A DNA stretch of 64,000 bases from Saccopteryx bilineata (lineage: Eukaryota > Chordata > Mammalia > Chiroptera > Emballonuridae), in assembly GCF_036850765.1 (NCBI RefSeq), contig NC_089490.1, positions 241,738,442 to 241,802,441 of the forward strand, read 5' to 3'. Positions 21,701 through 64,000 of this stretch are shown here, piece by piece (position 1 is the stretch's first letter; each line of letters starts with the position of its first letter). Under the pieces are notes generated by a model that saw nothing but the letters and a program-made list of their open reading frames with translations, was not told the DNA's origin and did no database searches. The position numbers and the translations under genes are program-made.

Positions 21701-23275
21701 CATATACCCTTCCCTTTCGCCCTCATCTCTCTCAGAAATGAAGCCTGTCCAAGACTGTTACCTTTGTCCCTCATGTTTTTGAGTCCCTCTCCTGTTGTCA
21801 AAGTTTCCTTCTACCAGAAGTCTTTTTCGAAATTTCCATCCATAATGCAGATTTTCTCTTTCTGGACACATTTTAGTTTGTGGATAAAAAAGGGCCACAT
21901 GCTTAACCTGACAAGCTCAGGGAAAGCCTGCATGGTGTCCTTATAGACTCACGGACCTAAAGTAAACACATAGGATGGTCTGAAATGGAAACTTTTTTAC
22001 TGAAAGTGGTTTATGGTGGATAGTCACGTCCTAGGGAGTTATTCTCTATCGAACTAAGGTCAATGCTTGCTTTGAAGTCTGTCTTTTGCCTTTTGTATCT
22101 AAAATAATGTACTTGATAACATGCCTTTGAAATGTAGGGGTAATCTTTTTTCTGCCCCTCTCAGGGTAGGCATCCCACCAAACTAGGAACCAACAAACCC
22201 CTTCATTGTTATCATGTTAATTAGCTTACCTATCTTATGCCTCCGTATGTAAAAGAAGTTTTGGTGTATGCATTTTACCTTTTATCCAATCCCAGAGATT
22301 CCCCCCACCTTGCTTTGCTTTCTCCTGCCTCCCTAATCTAGCACCAATCAATTTCATGTAACCCCTTGACTCTAATGTATAAAATAAGTGGTAAAACTGC
22401 CATTTTTTGGAGCATTTTCTCAATCTGTTGAGACTCTGCTTCCCAGCAATTGTCAACAGTTTGGCTTTCTGCTTACAGGAAGGTGTGGGCTTCATCTGGA
22501 CCCTTTGTGTTGCTCTGTGCATTGTCCTGGAATCACAGCCACAGTTCCATCCCCTTTCTCATCTGCTTGGGAACTGAACACAGGCTGGAGCCCCAGGATG
22601 GGGCTCATCCCTGCCATCTTCCTCCCCATTGCACTTAGAAAGTCACTGCAGCCTTCTCTGCCAGCTCCTTTCTCAGTCCCAGCCAGAGACTGTAACCAAG
22701 AGACTGAAATTTTATTTCTATTATGTTCGAGATTGCTTATTGCTTTGCTGTATAACTGACTATAGGGCTGGACAAAATATCAGAACCCAGGCAGTTCTCC
22801 TGCGCATGGTCAAGAATTAAGGCTTTCTGGCCCTCTGCCATGTGGTTCAGACACTACAGTTCACTTAACCTGACACCCACTTCCAGCTCTCAGGCCTTAC
22901 CAGCTGCCAAGGCAGAGATGTTCCTGGCTTCCCTTCCATCCCTGATTAGCCAGGTGAGTTCTGCACCTGAAAAGATGTCTCTTGTCTGGAAGAGGGGTAA
23001 ATATAATTTGGTGGAAACTTTCATTTCCACATCAAAGTTCTATATGGAGATCACACTGCCCCTCCCCCTTTTCTGTCCCCATTGGAGCATGAACATGACA
23101 TCCGGAACTGGACAGTCACCTTCAACTTTGAGGTAAAGGGCAGGAATTGTAAACACATTCTTCCTGACACTGTAGAGCTATTGGACCAATGTCAACAGTT
23201 GCCTGCCTCTTATCTAATTCCTACATAGAAAAAATGAACCCCTTTTTGTGTAAGCCAATGACAAAAAAATTGTGG
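21701..23275. other. Intergenic sequence with possible old LTR
   Basis: 22000-22550 has an LTR-like layout (TATAAAATAAG at about 22377-22387 followed by about 150 bp of GC-richer sequence), but I cannot identify ends or a duplication. The rest shows no recognisable gene. The frames at 22235-23136 on both strands are unassigned. Confidence 0.3.
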
Positions 23276-23473
23276 CCTAACCTGTGGTGGCACAGTGGAT
23301 AAAGCGTCTACCTGGAAATGCTGAGGTCGCCGGTTCGAAACCCTGGGCTTGCCTGGTCAAGGCACATATGGGAGTTGATGCTTCCAGCTCCTCCCCCTTC
23401 TCTCTGTCTCTCTCTCCCTCTCTGTCTCTCTCCTTCTCTCTCTCCTCTCTAAACATGAATAAAAAAAAATTAA
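23276..23473 (+). mobile_element. Short SINE, CCTGTGGTGGCACAG type
   Basis: tRNA-derived head, CT-rich body and A-rich tail. An approximate target duplication, AAAAAATTGTG, flanks it. Same subfamily as 14918-15128. Confidence 0.88.
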
Positions 23474-23968
23474 AAAAAATTGTGATCTTCAAACTATTTT
23501 GTCAACTATACCTACAGAATATTTCTGTGTAAATAATTAAATAGGATGTCATTTCTGGTCATTGTAATGGTGTGGTTTAAAAATACAGTTACAGCCCTCT
23601 GTTAAATATATGCAACGGGTTGTAAACACCTCCGCAGTTTGATACTCACATCAGCCATTCTTAGTATTGATAATGAGCTCTTTATTAGTTGAAAATTTTG
23701 TATCATTCAATTTTTTCTTGATTATTCTTTTCTCCAAAGAACTGAATATTCTACTCTATATATGTTTGTGCTTGAAAGAAATGTATTGCTTATTCCTGCA
23801 TAACCTTAACCCTTTGAGTAGTAAGTTTTCTTTCATGCCTGCTGTCCCCCAGGAATGAGTATTTTTCAAAAAATGAAATTAGTTCCAGTTACAGTTTTAT
23901 TAACTTAAAATCATGTTTGTTTGATAACCAATTTATGGAAACAAGAAGAACATACATGTGTCTTTTTT

Positions 23969-24338
23969 CTTTTTTGTATTTTTCTGAAGCTGGAAACGGG
24001 GAGAGACAGACAGACTCCCGCATGCGCCCGACCAGGATCCACCCGGCACGCCCACCAGGAGCGATGCTCTGCCCACCAGGGGGCGATGCTCTGCCCCTCT
24101 GGGGCGTCGCTCTGCCGTGACCAGAGCCACTTTAGCGCCTGGGGCAGAGGCCAAGGAGCCATCCCCAGCGCCCGGGCCATCTTTGGCTGCGGGAGGGGAA
24201 GAGAGAGACAGAGAGGAAGGAAGGGGAGGGGGGTGGAGAAGCAAAATGGGCGCTTCTCCTATGTGCCCTGGCTGGGAATCGAACCCGGGTCCCCACACGC
24301 CAGGCCGATGCTCTACCGCTGAGCCAACCGGCCAGGGC
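23969..24338 (-). mobile_element. Ves-type SINE (long body), minus strand
   Basis: The head ends at 24338. A 16-bp target duplication, TACATGTGTCTTTTTT, lies at about 23953 and 24339. Part of the body is deleted relative to 12306-12708 near 24181. All long open frames here are SINE-derived. Confidence 0.92.
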
Positions 24339-24849
24339 TACATGTGTCTTTTTTAAATGTTGCCTTACCCATGTACGATGGTACCCTGGATGGTCAGGAG
24401 GCACGAGGACTTACATGAACGTCTGTACTACTCAAAGGGGTAAGCATCAAAAATATGTATTCAGATTAAAATATTTATATTTTCTATGACAATAATGCTC
24501 TATTAGCTTAATATTTTACTAAATTATTTTGTTTTAATATTTGATTAAACAAATTTTTAATTTGATTAATAAGCCCCTAACACAAAATATAAAAATTTTA
24601 TTTAGAGCATATCTCACAATGAGATAAAGGACATTTTTTCAATTCTTTCAAAATTAATTCATTGTCTACAAATAAACATTACTTCTGGAATGACACAGAT
24701 TGATATCAATATCTCCTAGTTATATCAACACTGAGAAAATTGTTCACATCAATAACAGGAGTAGCAGGAGTTCTGTTATGACCATCTTGAAAATGATGTA
24801 CCTAAATTCTATGAACACCTTCAGCATGCTCTGTGCATTCAGGCCTTCT
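24339..24849. other. Sequence 3' of the orphan UGT3A exon
   Basis: AT-rich sequence downstream of the orphan stop codon. No feature is recognised apart from the SINE target duplication at its left end. Confidence 0.4.
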
Positions 24850-25122
24850 TCAGCTGCCTGCCCCACACAGCCACCTGGCAACCTCACCCAGCATTTTCTC
24901 AGAGCCACACGAGCCTAGGGTGACCAGTAGTAGGAATGAGAAGACGTCCAGTAGGTACTGCTCATACCATGGCTGCTGGAAGCCAGGGGTTTGAGGTGTC
25001 CTGCCCCCAACCCCATCTGGAGGATGTGGTTGATCCACCGTACCAGCCGCTGGGGGGGTGGGGGTCGGGTCAGCGGGTGGGAGCACCTAACAATTCTGGT
25101 GGCCATCGCTGCCCATTTGTAT
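24850..25122 (-). pseudogene. Orphan terminal exon of a second UGT3A copy
   Basis: Above 25122 a conserved acceptor (CCAACAG) precedes A-TAC-AAA. The reading then matches the UGT3A C-terminus: YKWAAMATRIV, SHPL, PQRLVRWINHILQ, GHLKP. A one-base frameshift follows, and the match resumes as FQQPWYEQYLLDVFSFLLLV with the C-terminal membrane anchor and a TGA at 24850-24852. Two extra codons lie in a proline run. It cannot be the last exon of the left pseudogene, because that gene reads leftward from 19683. No other exon of this copy was found between here and LMBRD2. Confidence 0.85.
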
Positions 25123-25132
25123 CTGTTGGCAG

Positions 25133-25275
25133 ATGCACACACACACACACAAATAAAAAATATGCATATATATACACACACACATATATATATGCACACA
25201 TATACATGCATATATATGCACACTATACCCATATATGTATATATACACACTCAGTATATATGCTGTATATGTATA
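25133..25275. repeat. CA/TA alternating dinucleotide microsatellite
   Basis: Mixed (CA)n and (TA)n tracts with ATATATGCA units, starting only about 10 bp beyond the acceptor of the orphan UGT3A exon. Confidence 0.85.
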
Positions 25276-25418
25276 CTATAATCAGTTGAGAAATGTCAAA
25301 AGCCAAATGTTATTCAGCCAATTCTGAGATGAAAGCTGATTCTGACCATCATAGAATAAACTTCTGAAGGATTCCCAAATACAACACTCAAATGTTTGTG
25401 TTATTAAAAAATATAATT

Positions 25419-25776
25419 GCCTGACCAGGCAGTGGCATGGTGGATAGACCATCGAACTGGGACACAGAGGACCCAGGTTCAAATCCTCGAGGTCGCCAGC
25501 TTGAGCGTGGGCTCATTCAGCTTGAGCATGGGCTCACCAGCCTGAGTGCAGGGTCTCTGGCTTGAGTGTGTGATCATAGACACACACTATGGTTGCTGGC
25601 TTGAGCCCAAAGGTCACTGGCTTCAGCAAGGGGTCACTTGATTTGCTGGAGTGCCCTGGTCAAGGCACATATGAGAAAGCAATCAATGAGCAACTAAGGA
25701 GCCACAACGAAGACTTGATGCTTCTCTTCTCTCTCCCTTCCTGTCTGTCCCTATCTGTCACACACACACACAAAAA
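25419..25776 (+). mobile_element. SINE variant with tandem 'TTGAGC' body
   Basis: tRNA-like head GCCTGACCAGGCAGTGGCAT, then a body with repeated GGCTTGAGC-type units, ending in a CA-rich tail. The same variant is at 46431-46771 and, inverted, at 41250-41575. Confidence 0.82.
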
Positions 25777-26234
25777 CTGTATTATTCACTTGAAGTGTTA
25801 AAAATGCTCTTGAAAACTGCAGAAATGATTGTGAACACAGTATCCAATGTGTGGGGACCACACATGCAATGTATGAATGGGTTTTGGGATGTCAGAGTAG
25901 CAACACATATTTGGGCGTGTCTGGAGCTTAGATCTGACTCAGAAAGATACGGAGTTTGCAGGAGACCTTTGGTCCATTTCCACTGGAGCCTGAGCTTAGG
26001 AAACACATTCATATTATTTTCCTTTGGAGAGCTGAGCCCAGCATGCAGCCTCCTTCCCTGGTGGTGATCCCTACCAGACAGGCCCATAGACATTCTAGGA
26101 CCACTGTATAGAGTCCAGGGCTGAGTGAGCAGGAGTTGCCAATGGGACTGGCTTGAGAAAGCATTGTAGTGTCAATCAAAACAGAAATCACTTATAATGT
26201 TGAAGTGGTTGAGAAAATGCATACACAGCATTTA
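25777..26234. other. Unassigned spacer
   Basis: I examined the minus strand here for the missing UGT3A exon 6 (the UDP-sugar-binding exon) and found no convincing match. Frames on both strands overlap one another. Confidence 0.35.
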
Positions 26235-26870
26235 AGAACTGACAAGCTGACAATATTGAGTCTTCCTATCCATGAACATGGTGTCTTCCTTCATTTAGCT
26301 CTTTGATTTCTTTCATCAGAGTTTTGGGTTTTTTCCTCATAAAAAACCCAAAACTTCCATGTTTTTTGTTAAATTTATACCTAAGTTTTCATTTTCAGGG
26401 GTGCTAATATAAATGATACTGTGTTTTTAACTTCAAATGCCACTTGTCCACTGCTGGTATATGGGAAAGTGATTGACTTTTGCAAATTAACCTGTATCCT
26501 ACAAACTTGCTATAATCACTTAATTGTTTTAGGAGTATTTTTCTTCAATTCTTTTGGATTTTCTACACAGATGACAATGTGTAAGAATCTTTTATTTCTT
26601 ATTACAAATCTGTACATCTTTTATTTCCTTTTCTTGTCTTATTGCATTAGCTAGACTAATGTAAATGGTGTTATATTTTTATTTCACATCTCTTTTTTTT
26701 TTTGTATACAGAAAAGCAAATAAGTTTTCTTGCTCAGCCTGATTATGGTTTCATCAATGTTTCTTCTCTTTCCACACAGCCAGATATTGGTTTTATCATT
26801 ATTTTTTTCCTGTTTTCAATTTCAGTGATTTCTGCTCTAATGTTTATAATAATTATTTATTTTAATTATA
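26235..26870 (-). mobile_element. Decayed L1 fragment, minus strand
   Basis: Plus-strand text such as 'GTCTTCCTTCATTTAGCTC' and 'CCTGTATCCTACAAACTTGC' reads as the complement of L1 ORF2. It is old, with many changes. It contains the perfect hairpin at 26320-26355. Confidence 0.6.
26320..26355. repeat. 15-bp perfect inverted repeat with 6-bp loop
   Basis: Arms AGTTTTGGGTTTTTT (26320-26334) and AAAAAACCCAAAACT (26341-26355) are exact complements around CCTCAT. It sits within old L1 sequence. It is probably a template-switch product and not a functional terminator. Confidence 0.9.
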
Positions 26871-29558
26871 AATACAGATTAAAGAAATATGTTGTCTAAA
26901 TTTAAAACATAAAACATTTATAATGTCTTAATAAATTTGTAAGAAACATAGAATGCTTCAGTCTACTTAAGAGTTTAATCTCAAAGATGGTATGATGTAA
27001 AATGCATAAATAATGAACAAAATTCTTAGTAACTTGTAAAAATGTACTTTATTTCATGCAAAGCTACATAATTTTCTGTATTTTAACAGCTAGCCAAATA
27101 AGCACTTCAAAAATTCATTACATCACAATAAATTAAAATAGTACAGAGCAATTCCAAGTCCATGAGTTGGTCAAAACTAAACTAAGAGAACCTTATGCAT
27201 AGATAAGGCTAATTTACTTAATATCTTTTTCCAAATACATATTTGAAAATGTAATGAGAATCTTCAGAGAAAAAGTTAAATCTACAACCCACTGATCAAA
27301 TAGAAAAACATGTCAGTATATTATATGTAGTAATGGTTGATTAAAGATAAATTTGGCATTATAAATCAAAAATGAACGTAATATTTTGAAAAAGTATGAT
27401 CAGATACATATTTGAAAAGTCTTACCTTTTATTTCACCTAATCCACTGAATTAGATAATTAGTACATACTTTATTAATGCAATACAGAAATTAGGCTTTT
27501 GGTATACTTTGCTTGGGTATTCCTATATATAAAAAGATACTGAAGAGATGTAGGAATATTTCAAATTCACACTGGACTACTGAACTTTAGAGTATTGCCC
27601 TAAGGAAATAGGTTCTGGGCAGAATTTATTTGAGAAATATTTTTAATCTACTTAAAAGCAATACTATAATTAGTTACTTACAAAAACATTTTACAAAAAT
27701 TAAATACCAGGAAGTAACAACATCAATATCTGAACTCTTTTTCAATGCCATAATTTATAAATATATATTAGTTTACAGTAATTTAAAAGACGGGTCTACA
27801 TGTTCTTTACCTTCTAACACGAGAAAAACTCTTCAAGTTTGTTTTCAAAATATGGACAAAAATCCATTGGATTGCTTTTAAAAAATAAAATCTAGTCTCT
27901 CCCCTACAACTTGATGTACTAAGTAGGGAAGATGCTAGCCTGCATTCTTTTGAGAAATGCAGCTCTAACCAATTAGGTTGAAATGATTTACATCAATAAT
28001 ATCAATTCAAAATGGTATTTTATAGTCAGATTAATAAATTTTGACTTTACCCTACATGTCTGCCATAGTAAGCTACTCTTCCTTCCTTCCTTTTTTTTTT
28101 CACCAAGCACAGAAAAATCTCTTTTTGCAAAAATAATATGAAATCAAGATAACAACAAAGAAAAGATTTTAAGGGGAAAAAAGTTAATTCTCCCCAGGAA
28201 GTGTAAAAACAAATGTCTTTTAGGGTATCAATAAGAAGAGGAACATGTCATTCTTACTTTAGCAAAACAAAATCACAACCAAGTTTCCATCAACCTCAAT
28301 GGCCAAGTCTTTTAGGAAAATGAGGCTGAGAGTGAAAGGAATTAGAGGGGAGGAAATGATCCCTTTGTAGTGGGATGCAGGATGAGCAAGGCTAGTGCCT
28401 GCTCTGTTGGGGATGGCTCATAGGGCCTGGCCCCCAGGAACTGGGACAAGAGTGTGACACTGCCTGGTCTTCCAGCTCTCTGTGCAGGAAAAAGTCACTG
28501 AGTTGGAAAGAAGTACCCTATACAGAGAGAATTCATATTTTAGAAGTCCCCCTCTAACCCTCTTAAACTGTTTCAACCTCTCCTAATGAAAATTTTAACA
28601 ATGATTTGTGAATTCCTTTTCATAAAAAGAGGTATTAAAGTTTTTAATGTTTTGTTTTTTAATAATCACTGCTTTTGGAAATCTATTTTTACGCAAGAAC
28701 ATTACACTGAGAATGATTCATTTTACTGAAGTGCCTTCCTTAGTGACCTACAAGACAACACAAGGAGCTGGCATATGTCACATGTCCATTCAGATGTTGC
28801 TTAGTTGCCTAGCAAAATCTGTTTCACTACTTTAGGTGCAATACTGCCATTCAAGTGGTGGGATTTGTAGTTAGAACTAGTTCCTTCTGCGTGTACTGAG
28901 CCTCAAAAACAGCTGTGCACACAAAACACAGAAGAATCTGTCAACACTTTAAAAGTCAGCTCTACAGAGAGACCTCAGAAAGGAAAGAGGGTATAAGCAG
29001 AATGAGAAAGGGAAGAAGAAAAGAGAGAGACAAGCCTCTAAATCCATTTACTTCTTACTATTTAGAATGTAATACAATATGACCCAATACACTTTGGAGA
29101 CTCAAGCACATTAAGATTTTTCAGGGATAAGTTTTACCTCTTAGTGTAAATACATTTATCCTTGTGATTCTTAGGCATGGTCTATTCAAATCACAAGAAT
29201 AAAAGTCACATAACTAAACAGTGTGAATTATAATCATGCAGAGTTTTTTTCCTTTAAAATGGTAACCAACACACAATCAAGAACATTCCTTAAACCTACT
29301 AAAGATATAAAAAAGTGAGGTTTGCTACTGTACATAAATGAAATTCCTTCATTAATATGCTCAGATAAACTTCAGAAAACACACATGGCCTTTCTCATCC
29401 ACATTTAACTTCATTTGGGGACACAAAAGGCAACATTTAAGAACTGATAATCTATTCAAATAGTAGATTCCAAAAAACGAATCACTTGACAGCATCTTTT
29501 TGAAGGGTTGGATTGTCCAATTCTCTGATCTGTTTTCTATAAATAAAGAACCATTGTA

Positions 29559-29940
29559 GCCCTGGCCAGTTTGCTCAATGGTAGAATGTTGGCCCAGCAT
29601 GTGGGTGTCCAGGGTTCAATTCCTGGTTGGGGTACACAGGAGAAGTATCCATCTGCTTCTCTACCCTGCCCTCTCTCCTTTCTCTCTATCTGTCTCTTTT
29701 CCTCCTGCAACCAAGGCTCCCTTGGAGCAAAGTTGGCCTGGGCGCTGAGGATGGTTCCATGGCCTCTGCCTCAGGCGCTAGAATGGCTCTGGTTGCAATG
29801 GAGCAACACCCCAGATGGGCAGAGCATCACCCCCTAGTGGGCCTGCCAGGTGGATTCCAATCAGGTGCATGTGAGAGTCTGTCTCTCTGCCTCCTTGCTT
29901 CTCATTTCAGTAAAATATAAAAAAATAAAGACAAAACAAA
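29559..29940 (+). mobile_element. Ves-type SINE, diverged
   Basis: Long-body copy with more substitutions than those at 2460 or 12306. The flanks share AAAGAACCA(C/T)TG as target duplication. It lies in the presumed LMBRD2 3' UTR, antisense to the gene. Confidence 0.88.
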
Positions 29941-30604
29941 AAAGAACCACTGATGTTTTGATTTAACTCTTGTGAAATGAGGGCCTCTTATGTGATGAAA
30001 TTATTTCAAAGCCCTTGTATTCATTTGGCAAGAGAACAAATTCTAATAATTAGGCTTATCCCTTATTTTATTTTAATAATTTTTGACAAAAATGCTCTAT
30101 TGATAATAGATTATATTAATGGAGTAACAAAATTAGCAACTTACAAATGATTCATGAAATTAGTAGGTCATTACTTTCTGCAATGATAATTTGAATTATT
30201 GGTTTACTGAATATCCTTACCTAGCAATTAGTTAGAAAAATAATATATAAAATTTAATCAGATATCTATTATTATATAAGAAAGACATCAAAAGGTAATT
30301 GACAGAAGTAACTTCAAAAAATGTACTTTGCACGTGAAGTATTAATTTGGTAGCAATGTTTTATAATAGATGTCATTTTAATAAGATTCTCAAAAAAGAA
30401 ATCTCTTGTACCTATTACATTTTTTTTAATACAAAGTGACTTAATAAATATTAACGTAGTTTCCCAGCACTAAACTCCCAGTCACCAGAGATTAAATCTT
30501 TACCTTTTGAACTTAAATTTACCTACTCAGGTAACCTTCCTAAATGATCTTAGTATACAAATCCTGCAAGATAGATTCTGCTTAAAAAGTTAAGTACCCT
30601 AGAT

Positions 30605-30875
30605 CAGTGGTCCCCAACCTTTTTTGGGCCACGGACCGGTTTAATGTCAGAAAATATTTTCACGAACTGGCCTTTAGGGTGGGACGGATAAATGTATCAT
30701 GTGACTGAGACAAGCATCAAGAGTGAGTCTTAGATGAATGTAACAGAGGGAATCTGGTCATTTTTTAAAAATAAAACATCTTTCAGACTTAAATATAAGT
30801 AAAACAGAAATAATGTAAGTTATTTATTCTTTCTCTGCAGACCGGTACCAAATGGTCCACGCACCGGTATCACTG
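30605..30875. mobile_element. hAT MITE, family C (CAGTGGTCCCCAACC)
   Basis: Begins CAGTGGTCCCCAACCTTTTT and ends GGTATCACTG. The 8-bp flanks CCCTAGAT (30597-30604) and CTCTAGAT (30876-30883) differ at one base. The internal sequence, with a short TTTAAAAATAAA-type core, has no transposase. Confidence 0.88.
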
Positions 30876-31384
30876 CTCTAGATCACTTAACCAAATTTAT
30901 TTGGGAAATAACAGAAGTCATAAAGGGAGCTACCATTTGTAAAGTATAATACTTTGATTATCATAATCATAAAAAAGTTTAATAACAAAGGAAAGTAGTA
31001 CATTCCCTTAATACTTTCCTATCAATTTATCTTAGGACATTATAAGTTACAACAGTAAGCAGATAATTTCTTCTCTTTTTATGCTTCAGCTTCTGTAACA
31101 GCATCTGAGTTTTATTATAAAACTAGATGAGAAACATTATATTTATGAAAAATATTCCCAGAAACCCAAAGACTAAATAATGAAACAATACTATTTTCAC
31201 AGAATTTTTGGTGAATCTTCCCAACAGAAATCTTTTTGCTTTGGGGCCTTAAAAAGTTTTCTGTATTAATAAGAAACTGATCCCCTTTGTGGGTGATTAC
31301 TTCTCCATCCAATGTCAAAGTACCATTAGGAAAAACAGGACAGCTAAAAACTGATTATTTTCTTTTTAACTCCAATATATAAAC

Positions 31385-31545
31385 CTCAACTCAACAACCT
31401 CACAATAGCTTTGTGAGGTAGATCAGTAGGTAAATAGCAAGTACTATCTTCATTTTGCAAATGAAGAAATTGAGGCACTGAAAGGTTACATGTTTTGCCC
31501 AAGGTATTCAATGGTCAACCATAAAATTACAAACAGTATTAAATT
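31385..31545 (-). repeat. MIR-type ancient SINE
   Basis: 'TTTTGCAAATGAAGAAATTG', 'AGGCACTGAAAGGTTACATG' and 'TTTTGCCCAAGGT' match the conserved MIR core. It is old and truncated. Confidence 0.7.
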
Positions 31546-32214
31546 ATCTCTGCTCCTGGCCTATTGCTCTCGAACCACACTTCACAATAAAAGGCTGTGT
31601 GTGTGTGATCTCAGATGGACACTCTATATAACCTTTGATTGAAAGTAAAATCTATCCATTGATAATTATTTTAAAGGAGAGCTAATCTCAAAAACTCATA
31701 AAAATTGAAGAAAATTAGATAAATGCAATAATACACTACTCCTTTTGGTATCTGCATAGACCTGTGTCTTTTTAAAATTTACATAACACTAAGTAAATAG
31801 GAAAATAAAAATTGAAAATTATGATTCAGAGAAAAATTACAAATCATATATTCATATTGTTAGAGTGACTATATAATTAATCTGCAAACTGGAATACTTA
31901 AGAGTAAAAGTGAGCACTATTAAAAATTACACAGAGTAACAGATTTTTAACTGAGACTGTCATGATCAAGCTCAAGTACAGTCACCATTGGGTGAATCCA
32001 TCGTTTGGATCCTCTAGGATTTGTAAACATTTCAGGGACATAAAAAACGCTCTGCAAGCATGTTTTGCTCAACTATATTCCATGTGTGATGTATGATTTA
32101 AAATATAATACCTAACCCTGACTTAAACACAAAGGTTTAAAGAATCAATTAAAAATAATCAGCATGTTTAACAAGTTTTTACATATTTCTACTCTAATGT
32201 AAACAGGATATCTC

Positions 32215-32382
32215 ATTTTATTCGACCTCACTTTATTGCACCCACAGATCTTACTTTTTTTTACAAATGAAGGGAATGCCTTCCACTAGCCAAAACAGCA
32301 TGACCCACTTAATTGAGAGACTCACTTTATTGCTGTGGTCTGAAACTGAGCCCACCATATCTTGAAGGTATGCCTGCAGTTT
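32215..32382 (-). mobile_element. Tigger1-derived MITE
   Basis: The right end reads ATCTTGAAGGTATGCCTG and CACTTTATTGCTGTGGTCTG. The left part has CACTTTATTGCACCCACAGAT. These correspond to the Tigger1 terminal regions brought together by internal deletion. Confidence 0.75.
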
Positions 32383-33350
32383 TCTCTTTTCTATCAACCA
32401 CAACTTAAGTGTTTAGTACTAACAAAAAATAGATTCACTTTTTAACCATTGAATAACCAGATTTTTTTTTCAGAAAGCATAAACAGGCACCTTTAAAAGT
32501 TAGAGAATTTTATGGGATTCTTTGGTTATGAAAAAAACAACAATACTATTTACCATTAATGTATAGGATTCTCCTTAAATGGAATAATCAAAACTTAAAT
32601 CAACAAGCTCAATGGTAAAGGTGACTGACCACTTCTCTCTGAAATGAAAACTGTTTACAAAGCAATACCAAAAGCATCAACAATTTCCAGTTACTACCAA
32701 AGACTGACAGGATTACATATCATCTGATGACAGCACACATACTAAAGATATTAACACTATCAGCTGAAGTATAATGTTAATTGCACATGCAAAAACCTCA
32801 CTAATATGCATAGAGTTGATAAGGAGCTTTTTACATTCAGTTATGGCTGATAAGTAAGCCTTGTTCTAAGACATGGGTTTTGTAAATATGGTTATTATTT
32901 ATGGTCTCCAATTCTTTGGGAAATACAAGATTAACATATTCTTTAGAAACAGCAAAAATATAAATCTAAACAAAGTCGTATAACGTTATTTAGTTTGACG
33001 TATACGGCTTCCTTGGAGCTTTAAATCAACTTTCATGGGGAAAAAAACCCTGAAACAAATTGAATTACATGTTCTCAATATATTGATCTTAATCATGAAT
33101 GAAGTCCCTCCTCTGTAACTGTCCTCCTAAGGCAGACACTTCAGGAATGATATGCAATGACCTCTATTAGGAAAGATCATACTCAGTGAAGAATGAACTG
33201 CTATTACTAAGATGTGATTAATTTTCAGTGTCTTCTTTATCCTGACCCTTTTCACTGAGAGTACAGTGTAAATTCTAGGGTAACAGATATTCATAAAGAC
33301 TGAACAGATATGTTGATTTTGGCCAGTCATTCTATAAATTCTTTCAGATT

Positions 33351-64000
<30,650 letters not shown>

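Larger units (their letters stand above)
27030..33350 (-). other. Candidate LMBRD2 3' UTR and flank
   Basis: About 6.3 kb of AT-rich sequence follows the LMBRD2 stop. It has fewer repeats than the flanks and no recognisable coding exon. A minus-strand AATAAA at 27048-27053 is a possible distal polyadenylation signal; others exist closer to the stop (for example at 31111-31116). Included repeats are a Ves SINE, a hAT MITE, a MIR and a Tigger MITE. The true 3' end cannot be fixed from sequence alone. Confidence 0.35.

Noticed and set aside
25133..25275. CRISPR-like or satellite array
   Set aside because: It is a simple CA/TA dinucleotide tract without spacers; this is also not a prokaryotic genome.
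25777..26234. Exon 6 of the second UGT3A copy
   Set aside because: Minus-strand translation was examined for the UDP-sugar-binding motif and no convincing match was found.
26320..26355. Transcription terminator
   Set aside because: A hairpin with T-run resemblance has no such role for mammalian Pol II, and no gene ends there.

Overview
This is a vertebrate nuclear genome window with mammalian gene structure: small exons with GT/AG borders, large introns, and dense SINE, LINE and DNA-transposon content. The host is most likely a bat. The commonest repeats are tRNA-headed SINEs of the bat Ves type, and several hAT and mariner MITE copies still have clean target-site duplications. Two loci are present, both on the minus strand. 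Their order matches the human 5p13.2 neighbourhood (UGT3A cluster, then LMBRD2), a comparison made from memory.

Left part (1-19683): exons 5 to 1 of a UGT3A-family UDP-glycosyltransferase. All splice borders and phases are recognisable. Exon 3 carries two in-frame stop codons, at positions equivalent to residues 79 and 93. Coding exon 4 is split by an antisense Ves SINE flanked by a 12-bp duplication. I call it a pseudogene. Its last exons lie beyond the left edge. Its introns hold a rearranged L1 containing a Tigger piece, a decayed retroviral pol remnant, a three-level transposon nest, hAT MITEs and several SINEs.

Middle (19684-27030): an L1 3' fragment interrupted by a solo LTR, further SINEs, and at 24850-25122 an isolated terminal exon of a second UGT3A copy with a frameshift. 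I see no other exon of that copy. A tandem UGT3A pair has therefore decayed here, leaving one dead gene and one orphan exon.

Right part (27030-64000): LMBRD2, a multi-pass membrane protein of the LMBR1 family. Seventeen coding segments are resolved and their phases join without error. They give codons 41-695 plus two bases of codon 40, which matches the 695-residue human protein as I remember it. The first roughly 39 codons lie past the right edge. The stop codon is at 33351-33353. An AT-rich stretch of about 6.3 kb below it may be the 3' UTR.

I find no multi-gene novel system. The strongest observations are the multi-hit loss of UGT3A beside an intact LMBRD2, and the well-preserved nested transposon insertions.
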